Of a stretch of 64,000 nucleotides of DNA, positions 23,909 through 34,581 are shown one piece after another. The first letter of the stretch is position 1, and each line of letters begins with the position of its first letter. The position numbers were made by a program, and so were the translations under genes. A model generated the notes under the pieces. The model saw nothing but the letters and a program-made list of their open reading frames with translations, was not told where the DNA came from and did no database searches. The DNA is taken from positions 85,120 to 149,119 of the forward strand of contig QQVE01000059.1 in NCBI GenBank assembly GCA_003389325.1, given 5' to 3'. The stretch is from Planctomycetota bacterium. GTDB taxonomy: Bacteria; Planctomycetota; Planctomycetia; Pirellulales; PALSA-1355.

Positions 23909-25168
23909 CTAGCTGCGCGACATCGCCTCGGGCTCGATGAAATGATCCACGCCGTCGGCCTTGGCGATCACGACCACGCCCCCCTCGCTCACCGTAAACC
24001 CGCGCGCCCGATCCTGCTCGTGGTCGTATCCCACTTCGGTACCCGGAGGAATGTGCACGTGCTTGTCGATGATGGCCCTTCGCACCCGGGCATGGCGGCC
24101 GATATCCACGCCGTCCAGCAGGATCGAATCCTCGACGTGTGCGAAACTGTTGACGCGCGTGTTGGTGCCCAGCAACGAGCGCTCGACGGAGCCGCCCGAG
24201 ATGATCGTGCCCTGGCAGACAATGCTGTCCAGCGCCTGGCCGCGGCGGGCTTTGGGGCCTTCCTCGGCGAACACGAATTTCGGCGGCGGAAAGTTCGGCA
24301 GGTAGGTACGGATCGGCCAATGCTCGTCGTACATGTTGAGCTGCGGGTCGACCGACACCAGGTCCATGTTGGCCTCGAAATACGCGTCGAGCGTGCCCAC
24401 GTCGCGCCAGTATTCGTTCTTCTTACGGTTCTCGTCCAAAAACGGATACGCAAACACGCGATGCGTGTCGATCACCGCCGGAATGATATTGTGGCCGAAG
24501 TCGTGCCGGCTTCCGGGCCGCGTGGCGTCGAGACACAACTGCTCGAACAGAAACCGGGCCGTGAAGACATAGATACCCATCGAGGCGTAAATGTGATCCG
24601 GATCGCCGGGAATCGTGGCCGGCTCGGCCGGCTTTTCCTGAAAGCCGACCAGTCGGTGGTCGGAGTCGATCTGGATCACGCCGAAATGACGTGAATCGCT
24701 GGCCGGCGCCTTGAGCACGCCGACGGTCAGATCGGCCCCGGCCTGCTTGTGGTACTCGACCAGGTGGCCGTAGTCCATCTTATAGATGTGATCGCCGGCC
24801 AGGATGACCACGTACTCGGGGCGTTCCTTCTCGAGCGTGTAGATGTTCTGGTAGACCGCATCGGCGGTGCCCTGGTACCAGTGCTCGTCGATGCGCTGCT
24901 GCGGAGGAATCACGTCGATCCACTCTCCCAACTCGCGGCAGAGCAGCCGCTGCCAGCCCAGCGTGATGTGCCGGTCGAGGCTCATCGCCTTGTACTGCGT
25001 GAGCACCAACACGCGCCGCAGACCGCTGTTGATGCAGTTGGAGAGCGTAAAATCGACGATGCGATACGACCCGCCGAAGGGCACCGCCGGCTTGGCCCGA
25101 TCGCGCGTGAGCGGCTCCAGGCGTTCTCCCTTGCCGCCGGCCAAGACCACTGCCAGAACGTCGTTCAT
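23909..25168 (-). CDS. glgC: glucose-1-phosphate adenylyltransferase
   Basis: 419 residues, normal for GlgC, from the ATG at 25168 with GGGAG seven bases upstream. It makes ADP-glucose from glucose-1-phosphate and ATP for glycogen synthesis. The nucleotidyltransferase signature is VVLAGGKGERLEPLTRDRAKPAVPF written in two parts: AGGKGERLEPLT and RAKPAVPF. Other family segments are DHIYKMDY, GFQEKP, ASMGIYVF and YWRDVGTLDAYFEAN. The C-terminal left-handed beta-helix repeats (about 290-400) include SIVCQGTIISGG and VEDSILLDGV. It is the last of four same-strand genes. Confidence 0.95.
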   Translation of the reverse strand: MNDVLAVVLAGGKGERLEPLTRDRAKPAVPFGGSYRIVDFTLSNCINSGLRRVLVLTQYKAMSLDRHITLGWQRLLCRELGEWIDVIPPQQRIDEHWYQGTADAVYQNIYTLEKERPEYVVILAGDHIYKMDYGHLVEYHKQAGADLTVGVLKAPASDSRHFGVIQIDSDHRLVGFQEKPAEPATIPGDPDHIYASMGIYVFTARFLFEQLCLDATRPGSRHDFGHNIIPAVIDTHRVFAYPFLDENRKKNEYWRDVGTLDAYFEANMDLVSVDPQLNMYDEHWPIRTYLPNFPPPKFVFAEEGPKARRGQALDSIVCQGTIISGGSVERSLLGTNTRVNSFAHVEDSILLDGVDIGRHARVRRAIIDKHVHIPPGTEVGYDHEQDRARGFTVSEGGVVVIAKADGVDHFIEPEAMSRS

Positions 25169-25280
25169 ACGGCTGCTCCCACGCCAGTGTGTCAATCAAA
25201 CGCTCCGCCTTCGCCTGCATCTTATCGGGTCGACGGCGAGCGCTAAAGGGCGCGAGGAGCTCGGATTGTGAGCGGCTTGT

Positions 25281-27236
25281 TCAGGGGGCCGCCGAATGCG
25301 CGGGAATCGCATCGGGCACTCCGTCGAGCCACGTGCGGTGCCAAAGCTCAAACACCAGCAACCCCCACAGCCGATAGCCGTGATCGAACGCACCGCTCTG
25401 GTGCTCGTCGAGCAGTTGCTCGACGGCGCCTGGGCGAAAGTACCCGCGCTGCCGGCTGCGGGCATCGAGCAACACCCCGCGAGCGTAGTCGCTCAACTCG
25501 TGGCGAAACCATTGGGCTAGCGGCACGCCGAACCCCATCTTGGGTCGATGGGTCACGCTCTGCGGCAGCAGTTCGCCGAACGCCTCGCGCAAAATCCGCT
25601 TGCCGCGGCCGCGGTGCAGCTTGTAGACCAGCGGCAGTCCGGCTGCCAACTCGGCCACGCGGTAGTCCAGCATCGGGCTGCGGCATTCCAGGCCGCTGGC
25701 CATCGACGCGATGTCCACCTTCGTCATCAGGTCGCACGGCAGATAGGTCACCAGATCGACCAGGCTGGCAGCCGTCACGATGTCGCGGCTCCGCACGCCG
25801 GCAAACGCCTCGGCCAAGAACTCGAACGGATCGTCGTCGGGCAAGCTCGCCAGAAACGCGTCGCTGTATAGCGCGGCTCGACGCGACTCGTTGAACATCG
25901 AGACCCATTCCAGGTAGCGTCGCTGGGGCGAAAACGATAGTGCCTCGGAGAAGCGTCCCAGCCGCCGCAGCAGCGAGCGCTGCCTGCCGCGCTGGCCCAG
26001 GTTCTGCAACCGGCGGTTGCCCATCATCTGGCGGCACCAGTGCGGCAGCCGATCAAACTGCGAAGCCAGTTGCACGGCCCGATAGCGGTCGTAGCCGACA
26101 AACAGCTCGTCACCCCCGTCGCCGGTCAGCGCCACGGTGACGTGCTCGCGCGAGAGCTTCGAGACGTAGTAGGTAGGCACGGCCGAACTGTCGGCAAACG
26201 GCTCGTCGTAGTGCCAGACCAGCTTTTCGAGCACCTCGATGGCCTGCGGCTCGACGCGAAACTCGCAATGATCGGTCCCCAGCCCATCGGCCACCTGCCG
26301 GGCGTAGCCCGACTCGTCGAAGTCGGGCACGGGAAAGCCGATCGAGAACGTCTTGACCGGCTCGGCCGAGAGCTGCTGCATGAGCCCCACGATGAGCGTC
26401 GAGTCGACGCCGCCGGACAGAAACGCCCCCAGCGGCACGTCCGATTCGAGCCGCAGCCGCACGGCGTCGGTGAGCAATGCCCGCAACTCCTCGGCACAAT
26501 CGGCCAGCGGGCGATCGATCTGCCGATTGAAGTCGGGGTTCCAATAGCGCTCGACCGTCAGTTGGCCCTCGCGGTACACGGCGTAGTGCGCCGGGGGCAG
26601 TTTGGCAAATCCCTGAAAGATCGTGCGCGGATGCGGCACGTACTGCAGCGTGAAGTACTCATCGAGCGCGCGGGGATCGAGCTGCCGCGGAATCCCGGGC
26701 ACCTGCAGCAGACTCTTCAACTCGCTGGCAAACAGCAGCCGGTCGCGCTCGTGGCGGTAATACAGCGGCTTTTGCCCGAGCCGGTCGCGGGCCAACACGA
26801 GCTGCCGCTGGCGGCCGTCCCAGATGGCCAGGGCGAACATGCCGTTGAGATGCTCGAGGCAGCCGAGCCCTTCGTCCTCGTACAGATGGACGATCGCCTC
26901 GGTATCGCAGTGGGTGCGAAAGCGGTGGCCGGCCGCTTCGAGCCGCCTGCGCAAATCGCGGTGGTTGTAGATCTCGCCGTTAAAGACGATCCAGATGGAT
27001 TCGTCCTCGTTGGATAGCGGCTGATGCCCCCCTTCCACGTCGATGATCGACAGCCGCCGATGCCCCAGCGCCACCCCCGGCAGCAGGCCGTGGACCGATT
27101 GGAGCTTTAGCCCGCTGGTGTAGCTTCCCACATCGTCGGGCCCGCGGTGGCGCAGCACCTCGGTCATCCGCGCGAGCACTTCCGGCGCGATCGCCGCGGC
27201 CGGGTCGGTCCAGATGGCTCCGGTGATTCCGCACAT
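25281..27236 (-). CDS. asnB: asparagine synthase (glutamine-hydrolysing)
   Basis: 651 residues starting at MCGITG, so Cys2 is the glutaminase nucleophile once the Met is removed; an upstream in-frame extension was excluded for this reason. The N-terminal class II amidotransferase domain contains HRRLSIID and NGEIYNH. The synthetase domain has the pyrophosphate loop LSGGVDSTL and the downstream GDGGDELFVGYDRY. Members of this family also act in exopolysaccharide or lipopolysaccharide clusters, and the neighbouring glycosyltransferase makes such a role possible. It ends 112 bases before glgC. Confidence 0.93.
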   Translation of the reverse strand: MCGITGAIWTDPAAAIAPEVLARMTEVLRHRGPDDVGSYTSGLKLQSVHGLLPGVALGHRRLSIIDVEGGHQPLSNEDESIWIVFNGEIYNHRDLRRRLEAAGHRFRTHCDTEAIVHLYEDEGLGCLEHLNGMFALAIWDGRQRQLVLARDRLGQKPLYYRHERDRLLFASELKSLLQVPGIPRQLDPRALDEYFTLQYVPHPRTIFQGFAKLPPAHYAVYREGQLTVERYWNPDFNRQIDRPLADCAEELRALLTDAVRLRLESDVPLGAFLSGGVDSTLIVGLMQQLSAEPVKTFSIGFPVPDFDESGYARQVADGLGTDHCEFRVEPQAIEVLEKLVWHYDEPFADSSAVPTYYVSKLSREHVTVALTGDGGDELFVGYDRYRAVQLASQFDRLPHWCRQMMGNRRLQNLGQRGRQRSLLRRLGRFSEALSFSPQRRYLEWVSMFNESRRAALYSDAFLASLPDDDPFEFLAEAFAGVRSRDIVTAASLVDLVTYLPCDLMTKVDIASMASGLECRSPMLDYRVAELAAGLPLVYKLHRGRGKRILREAFGELLPQSVTHRPKMGFGVPLAQWFRHELSDYARGVLLDARSRQRGYFRPGAVEQLLDEHQSGAFDHGYRLWGLLVFELWHRTWLDGVPDAIPAHSAAP

Positions 27237-27300
27237 GGCAAATGGAGTCGAGGGCCGCCAGAGGGGTCGCCCGCGCAAAACGTGCGGGGGCAAGTCAACT

Positions 27301-28401
27301 CTAGCCCAACAGTTCACGGTACAGCGCCGCGTGGGCCCCGACCATCTTCTCGACCGAGAAATCGTGCAACACCCGGTCCCGCCCCGCCTGCCCCAGGCGA
27401 TCGCGCAGCTCTCGGTCTTCCAGAATCTTATGCGCGTAGCGGGCCAAAGCGGCTCGATCGCCGACCGAAACCAGGAAACCGGTCTGGCCGTGCTCCACCA
27501 GCTCGCGCGTGCCTTCGATGTCGGTGGCCACCACGGGTACGGCTGCCGACATGGCCTCCATCACCACATTCGGCAGCCCTTCGAAACTGCTGGCCAGCCA
27601 CAACAGATCGAAGTGCGGCATCAGCCGCATGACGTCGTCGCGGATGCCGAGAAAGTGCACCTTGTCCGCGATCACACACTTGTCGCGAAAGTGCTCGAGG
27701 TCGTCGCGCAACGGCCCATCCCCAATGAGCAACAAGTGCGTGTCATCGCGAATCACCTTCAGCAGGTCGGCCGCCCAGATCAGGTCCTTGATCCGTTTCT
27801 GATGCCAGAGGCGTCCCACGGCCCCAATCAGGTGAACGCCAGCGGGCAAGCCCAATTCGGCACACAGGGCGTCGTGGGAAATGGTGCTCGGCGGTGCCGC
27901 AGCGATGCCGTTGTAGATCAACCGCAGCTTGTCGCCAGCAATGCCCTGCTGGCGATAGAAACGTTCGACTCCGCGGCTGTTGACGACGATCGCGTCAGTG
28001 CGGCGAGCCAGGCGGCGATCGATCGCCAACTGGTAGCCCGACTTCCACGAGTCGACGCAGCGTTCGCTGGCGACGACCTTGCCCGTGCCTGCCTGCCAGG
28101 CCGCGGCGCGCCCATAGGCGTTGCCGGCAAACAGCCAGGTCTGCACCAGGTCGGGGTTTAGCCGGCGAATGTGCGATCGCAACTGCCACCAGGCGAGCGG
28201 GTCGACCTTCCAACGCTTGCCGACCACGGTCAAGGGAACGCCGGCCTGCTTCAGTTCGTCGGCCAGCGGACCGGCGCCCGAGAGAGCGCAGACGTGCACG
28301 TCGAACTCGTCGCGCGGCAGATTCGTCGCCAGCAACACACATTGCTTCTCGGCGCCGCCACGGACGAGCGTGGGGATGATCTGCAAGATACGCCGCGTCA
28401 T
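27301..28401 (-). CDS. GT4-family glycosyltransferase
   Basis: 366 residues with two Rossmann halves typical of GT-B enzymes. The N-terminal half opens with LQIIPTLVRGGAEKQ, the glycine-rich loop of the family. The C-terminal half has GAVGRLWHQKRI and the donor-binding EGLPNVVMEAMSAAVPVVAT, with the EX7E glutamates in place. It transfers a sugar from a nucleotide donor, probably to a lipid- or polysaccharide-linked acceptor. Its ATG overlaps the hpt stop codon (ATGA), and asnB starts 64 bases after it. Confidence 0.9.
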   Translation of the reverse strand: MTRRILQIIPTLVRGGAEKQCVLLATNLPRDEFDVHVCALSGAGPLADELKQAGVPLTVVGKRWKVDPLAWWQLRSHIRRLNPDLVQTWLFAGNAYGRAAAWQAGTGKVVASERCVDSWKSGYQLAIDRRLARRTDAIVVNSRGVERFYRQQGIAGDKLRLIYNGIAAAPPSTISHDALCAELGLPAGVHLIGAVGRLWHQKRIKDLIWAADLLKVIRDDTHLLLIGDGPLRDDLEHFRDKCVIADKVHFLGIRDDVMRLMPHFDLLWLASSFEGLPNVVMEAMSAAVPVVATDIEGTRELVEHGQTGFLVSVGDRAALARYAHKILEDRELRDRLGQAGRDRVLHDFSVEKMVGAHAALYRELLG

Positions 28402-28934
28402 TCCACCTTCGCCGCCAGGTCCTCGTCTTCGAGCTGAGCCAGGTGAGGCAGATTGCGATAGGCGTCCTGATAGTCCAGCCCGTAGCCCACCACGAACGCA
28501 TCGGGAATGACAAAAGCTACGTGGTCGGGACGCATCTCCACTTCCTGGCGTCCTTCTTTGAGCAGCAGCACGGCGGAGCGCACCGAGCGCGGCTCGAGCT
28601 GTTGCATCTGCTCCACCAGCGCCTGCAGCGTCCGCCCGGTATCGAAGATGTCGTCGACCAGCAGCACGTCGCGCCCCTTGATATCGGGCAGCATCGAGTC
28701 GTTGATCTCTAACTCGCCGGGACGCGTATCACCGCCCCGGTAGCTGCGCGTCTGAATGACGCCGAGTTGCAGGGGCAGATCGAGCCGGCGGATCAGATCG
28801 GCCACGAGCACCAGGCTGCCTGTCAGTACGCCGAGAATCGTCACCGTCCCGCCGCCGGAATAGTGGCCGGCGATCTCGTCGGCCATGCGGGCGACCCCGT
28901 CACGAATATCGTTTTCGCTCAGAAGAGTTTTCAC
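28398..28934 (-). CDS. hpt: hypoxanthine phosphoribosyltransferase
   Basis: 178 residues if it starts at the GTG at 28934, which gives the family's usual length; an ATG at 29015 would add 27 residues and remains possible. The PRPP-binding motif is DVLLVDDIFDTGRTL. Other conserved parts are GVLTGSLVLVADLIRR near the N-terminus, the flexible-loop SYRGGD and the purine-contact region VVGYGLDYQDAYRNLPH. It salvages hypoxanthine and guanine to IMP and GMP. It overlaps the glycosyltransferase gene by four bases, probably for coupled translation. Confidence 0.92.
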   Translation of the reverse strand: MKTLLSENDIRDGVARMADEIAGHYSGGGTVTILGVLTGSLVLVADLIRRLDLPLQLGVIQTRSYRGGDTRPGELEINDSMLPDIKGRDVLLVDDIFDTGRTLQALVEQMQQLEPRSVRSAVLLLKEGRQEVEMRPDHVAFVIPDAFVVGYGLDYQDAYRNLPHLAQLEDEDLAAKVE

Positions 28935-29192
28935 CGGCTCAGTGTTCTCCGCAGCAGCGCCGCGTCCGCCAATCAGTGCCTCGGGAAACGCTCGAAAAAC
29001 AAACGCGAGGCTCATTGTAAGAGTCCGCCGCCGCTTCCGATACCCAGGAACTCCCAGTCTCGCCGCAGCGGAAACGGCCACTCCCGAGCGATGGCTCGCG
29101 GATCGCAGGCGGTTTATACTCAGTAGTTGACTGCGCTTTCCAATCGATGGGCCCCTTAGCGCGGCTGCCAAGCCGTGTGGCTGGAGGAGCGC

Positions 29193-29624
29193 GTGCACGC
29201 GAGACTAGTCGTCGTGGGCCAGGACGAGTCCCGGCAGTTCGAGCTACAGTTGCCGGCGGTCATCGGCCGCAGCCGCAGCACCGACGTCACGCTGGGCGAT
29301 GCCCAGATCAGCCGCCGACACTGCGAGGTTTTTGAGGCCGACGGGCGCCTGATGCTCCGCGATTTGGGCTCGCTCAACGGCACGTTTGTAGGCGAGCAGC
29401 GTCTGGCCGACGAGCCGATGCCCCTGGAACCGGGCGCCCGGTTCACCCTGGGGCCAGTCACGCTGCAAGCCGAATACGACCAGCCCGACCAGCGCACGGC
29501 CGAGGAGTCCACTTGGAACCCCGTGGATCGCACGCTCGACGCGCCGATTTCCGATAAGAAACCGGATGACTCCGACTCGCTGGAAACCGACGACGGCTCA
29601 GGCCTCGACGGTCTGCGTGAATGA
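29193..29624 (+). CDS. FHA-domain protein
   Basis: 143 residues from the GTG at 29193, which has GGAGGA four bases upstream; a GTG at 29175 is the other candidate. Residues 1-95 form one forkhead-associated domain with the phosphothreonine-binding signatures IGRSRSTDVTL, SRRHCEVF and LGSLNGTFV. The rest is an acidic, disordered tail. FHA domains read Ser/Thr phosphorylation. It is followed on the same strand by the DUF255 protein gene. Confidence 0.85.
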   Translation: MHARLVVVGQDESRQFELQLPAVIGRSRSTDVTLGDAQISRRHCEVFEADGRLMLRDLGSLNGTFVGEQRLADEPMPLEPGARFTLGPVTLQAEYDQPDQRTAEESTWNPVDRTLDAPISDKKPDDSDSLETDDGSGLDGLRE

Positions 29625-29731
29625 CGCACGGCAGCGCAGCAGCCAGACGGACGAAGACGATTGCCCCCGAGGCCGAATCGTCCGACAATGCCCCCTGCCC
29701 CGCACCGCTTAGACCCACCAGGAGAGTCGAC

Positions 29732-31702
<1,971 letters not shown>

Positions 31703-31746
31703 GCGCCACCTTTTCTCAAGTCTCGAGCCTCACGCCTCCCCCTACC

Positions 31747-32109
31747 GTGCTGCTGTTCAAGAAGAAGTTCATGGACGCGATCCGCAGCGGCGAGAAGACG
31801 CAGACGATCCGTCTGTGGAAGGTCTGCCGCATGAAGACCGGGCAGCGTAGCTACATCCCGGGCGCGGGCTACATTCGCGTGCTGTCGGTCCAACCCGTGC
31901 AATTGGCCGAGCTGACCGACGACGACGCCCGACCGGACGGCTTTGCATCGGCCGATGCCTTGCGGCAGGAACTCGCATCGCTCTATCGCGATCAAATGGC
32001 CGAGGGCCATCAGGCCTACCGGATTCGCTTCGAGTTGTTCGGCCCCGCCGAGCAGGCAGCCACCCGCGCAGAACGGCAAGCCGCCAAGGCAGCCCGGCAA
32101 ACTCGCTAG
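31747..32109 (+). CDS. ASCH-domain protein
   Basis: 120 residues starting at a GTG at 31747. The segment MDAIRSGEKTQTIRLWK followed by a beta-rich middle (YIPGAGYIRVLSVQPV) fits the ASCH fold, a beta-barrel related to PUA domains and thought to bind RNA or modified nucleotides. The C-terminus is a charged helix rich in Ala, Arg and Lys. It stops two bases before the convergent membrane-protein gene begins, 44 bases after the DUF255 gene. Confidence 0.7.
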   Translation: MLLFKKKFMDAIRSGEKTQTIRLWKVCRMKTGQRSYIPGAGYIRVLSVQPVQLAELTDDDARPDGFASADALRQELASLYRDQMAEGHQAYRIRFELFGPAEQAATRAERQAAKAARQTR

Positions 32110-32110
32110 G

Positions 32111-32761
32111 CTATGGCCGCAGCAAACGCTCCAGGCCCTGGGCGATCGTTTGCGGGTCGTCCACGACCCAGAACGCCAGTGCCGCCAGCATCAGCATGCC
32201 GCACAAGAGCATCCAAAAGCCGTGCGGCTGCACGGTGACAGACGTTTCGGCCAGCGATTCGCGCAGCGAGGCCTCCAGCCGTTTCCAGCCGGCGACGCTT
32301 TGGTCGTCCGTCGTGGCCAACAGGGCCACGTTGCCCAGCGGCGGAAAGTTCTCCACGTGCAGGTGCACCCGCGCCAGCGGCAGACTCAGCGTGCGGCCGA
32401 CCCACACTGCGTCGGCGTCGATCCGCCGGGCCGCCGCGTCCAACGCCACCTTCAGCTCGTCGGGCGAAATGTTGTACACGATCAAACGCGGCCGACTGAG
32501 CATGATGATCAGCGTCAAGCACAGCACGTAGAAACCAAACAGCAGCAGCCACACGTACTGCCCGAAACGCGCGGCCGCTTCCTGCGGCATGAACAATTGC
32601 ATGGGCCCCACGATCGCCAGCCCCATCAGGGCCAGGCCCAGCGACAGCGATTCGCGCGTACCACTGATCAACAGCGGCCGATGCGAAAGGTTCACAATCC
32701 CCAACAGCGACAGATAAATCGCCAGCGGGCCAAACGCCAGACAGGCAGAAAAGGTGTCCAT
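32111..32761 (-). CDS. membrane protein of unknown function
   Basis: 216 residues with four hydrophobic segments at about 4-24, 39-60, 68-88 and 184-203. Between the third and fourth lies a soluble domain of about 90 residues (ISPDELKVALDAAARRIDAD onward). No known motif is visible. It begins 31 bases after the stop of the M28 peptidase gene on the same strand and is probably in its operon. Confidence 0.68.
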   Translation of the reverse strand: MDTFSACLAFGPLAIYLSLLGIVNLSHRPLLISGTRESLSLGLALMGLAIVGPMQLFMPQEAAARFGQYVWLLLFGFYVLCLTLIIMLSRPRLIVYNISPDELKVALDAAARRIDADAVWVGRTLSLPLARVHLHVENFPPLGNVALLATTDDQSVAGWKRLEASLRESLAETSVTVQPHGFWMLLCGMLMLAALAFWVVDDPQTIAQGLERLLRP

Positions 32762-32792
32762 CGATCGCTTGCCTCTCTGCAGACCGGGGGCG

Positions 32793-33785
32793 TTACTTGC
32801 GCACCGCCTGTTGCAGCCATTCTTGCACGACCCATCCCACCTTGGCCAGCGTTAGCGCCGAACAGTTGGCCGGCACGTCCGCCTCGGTGTGCCAGTAGGG
32901 ATAGTCGAAGTCGATGATGTCGCAGCACGGAATGCCGCCGATGTTGTGCAAGGGGATGTGATCGTCGCGAATGTCGTAGCGCCCGCGCAGCGAGAACTCG
33001 TGCACGCCCAGCCGCCGGGCGGTGCCCCAAATCTGCTGCACCAGCGGCCGCGTGTCGCTCCACGACATGCTGTGGCTGTCCGGATAAATCTGCAGGTTCT
33101 TGTCCCCCACCAGGTCCAACAGCACCCCGTAGCGATAGCGGTACGGGTGACGCGTGCCGGCATATTCGCGGGCAAAATACTCGGCACCGATGAAGTAGGG
33201 ATCGCCCTCCTCGAAGACGAACTCCTCGCCGTCGAACAGCGCGAAGTCGACGCCCAGCCGGCCTGGCAATTCGGCCATGTGGTGGGCCATCTCCATCAGA
33301 ATGGCCGTGCCGCTGGCCCCGTCGTTGGCTCCGATGAACGTGCCCCGCGGGTTGACCGGGTCGCGATCGGGAAAAGGACGCGTATCGTAGTGCGCGCACA
33401 GCAAGATCCGCTCGCGCCGCTCGGGATGCCAGCGAACGACCAGATTGGCCATCGACACCGGCTCGCCGGTCTGCGGGTGCCGCACACGATACTTCTGCAT
33501 CTCGACCTTGCCGCCGAGCTTCTCGAAGTGGTCCTTGAGCAGCTTCTGCTGCTCTTCCATTCCGGGCGAACCGCTGGGACGCCGGCCGATGTCGCACAAT
33601 TGGTTGAGATAGCCGTAGGCCCGCTGCCCGTCGAACGGAATATCGGCAAGCGATAGGCGGCTGTTGATGGCCGTCCGCGGCGCGGGCGTGCCGCCTTGCC
33701 CGAAGACGAGCAGGTAGCCGGCCACGACGAAGCTGCCGGCGATGGCCGCCGCCAATAGCAGGGTCTGACCGGATGGACGGCTCAT
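32793..33785 (-). CDS. membrane-anchored M28-family metallopeptidase or glutaminyl cyclase
   Basis: 330 residues from the ATG at 33785, close to an N-terminal membrane anchor (about 8-28). The zinc-binding and catalytic residues of the M28 fold are all visible in order: H and D in CAHYDTRP, D in IGANDGASG, EE in LFDGEEF, D in LLDLVGD and H in YPYWHTEAD. The pattern around FIGANDGASG also occurs in bacterial glutaminyl-peptide cyclotransferases, which share this fold, so substrate class is open. It would act outside the cytoplasmic membrane. Confidence 0.85.
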   Translation of the reverse strand: MSRPSGQTLLLAAAIAGSFVVAGYLLVFGQGGTPAPRTAINSRLSLADIPFDGQRAYGYLNQLCDIGRRPSGSPGMEEQQKLLKDHFEKLGGKVEMQKYRVRHPQTGEPVSMANLVVRWHPERRERILLCAHYDTRPFPDRDPVNPRGTFIGANDGASGTAILMEMAHHMAELPGRLGVDFALFDGEEFVFEEGDPYFIGAEYFAREYAGTRHPYRYRYGVLLDLVGDKNLQIYPDSHSMSWSDTRPLVQQIWGTARRLGVHEFSLRGRYDIRDDHIPLHNIGGIPCCDIIDFDYPYWHTEADVPANCSALTLAKVGWVVQEWLQQAVRK

Positions 33786-33952
33786 GCGTGTGGTGGCGCG
33801 TGGAGACATGCTTTTATTCTAGGCCCGCTCGCGCGGCGAGCCTAGATCAGCCTCGGCGCAGGCGCGGTTGTCGGTCGCCGGAACCGCCGATAGAATCGCG
33901 GCAAGTGCCGCTTCTGGCGATTGTACCCCTCTCACCCCGGCGAAATCCTGCC

Positions 33953-34549
33953 ATGGTCTCCGTCGACGAAATCACGCAACTGCACGCCGAAACCGTGGCG
34001 TTGTGGCACCACGAGGAGATCTCGAATCCGTACGAGGGGTTTCTGCAACTGGTCTGCCAACAACACACGTTCAATTACCTGCTGTGGCATGAAGAAGACG
34101 TGGCCCGCAGTCCCAATGTGGGCGACACACGGATCGCCGAAGTGAAGCGCGCAATCGACAAGTACAACCAGCAGCGCAACGACGGCATCGAGCAACTCGA
34201 TGCGGCTCTGCTGCAGATGCTGGCCGCGGAAAAGATCGAGCCCGAGGAGGGAGCCCGGCTGAATACCGAGACGCCGGGCAGCGCGATCGACAGGCTGTCG
34301 ATTCTCTCGCTGCGACGTTACCACATGCAGGAACAGGCCGACCGCTCCGACGCCAGCCAAGAGCATCGGGCCAAAGCCACTCAGAGGCTGAAGACGCTGG
34401 GCGAGCAGCATGCCGACCTGTCGCGGTCGCTCTCCGAACTCTTGGAAGATATCTTCGCCGGACGCAAGCGGCTGAAGGTCTACTTTCAGTTCAAGATGTA
34501 CAACGATCCAACGATGAACCCTTACCTGTACAAGAAGGACAAGGGTTAG
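33953..34549 (+). CDS. DUF4254 family protein
   Basis: 198 residues, all-helical and soluble, from the ATG at 33953. The conserved NYLLWHEEDVARSP near residue 43 and the later RLNTETPGSAIDRLSILSLR and YFQFKMYNDPTMNPYLY segments match the DUF4254 family as I remember it. The function is not known. It converges with a GT9 glycosyltransferase gene 32 bases downstream; a functional link with glycan synthesis is an inference from that position only. Confidence 0.78.
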   Translation: MVSVDEITQLHAETVALWHHEEISNPYEGFLQLVCQQHTFNYLLWHEEDVARSPNVGDTRIAEVKRAIDKYNQQRNDGIEQLDAALLQMLAAEKIEPEEGARLNTETPGSAIDRLSILSLRRYHMQEQADRSDASQEHRAKATQRLKTLGEQHADLSRSLSELLEDIFAGRKRLKVYFQFKMYNDPTMNPYLYKKDKG

Positions 34550-34581
34550 CCTCAGGGGGATCGGCGCCGATCGCTCGCCTG

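Noticed and set aside
23432..23940. Small protein genes inside the 23.5-23.9 kb gap
   Set aside because: The plus-strand frames run through the terminator hairpin and the T-tract. None begins with a good ribosome-binding site, and their peptides are Arg/Pro-rich without a fold-like pattern.
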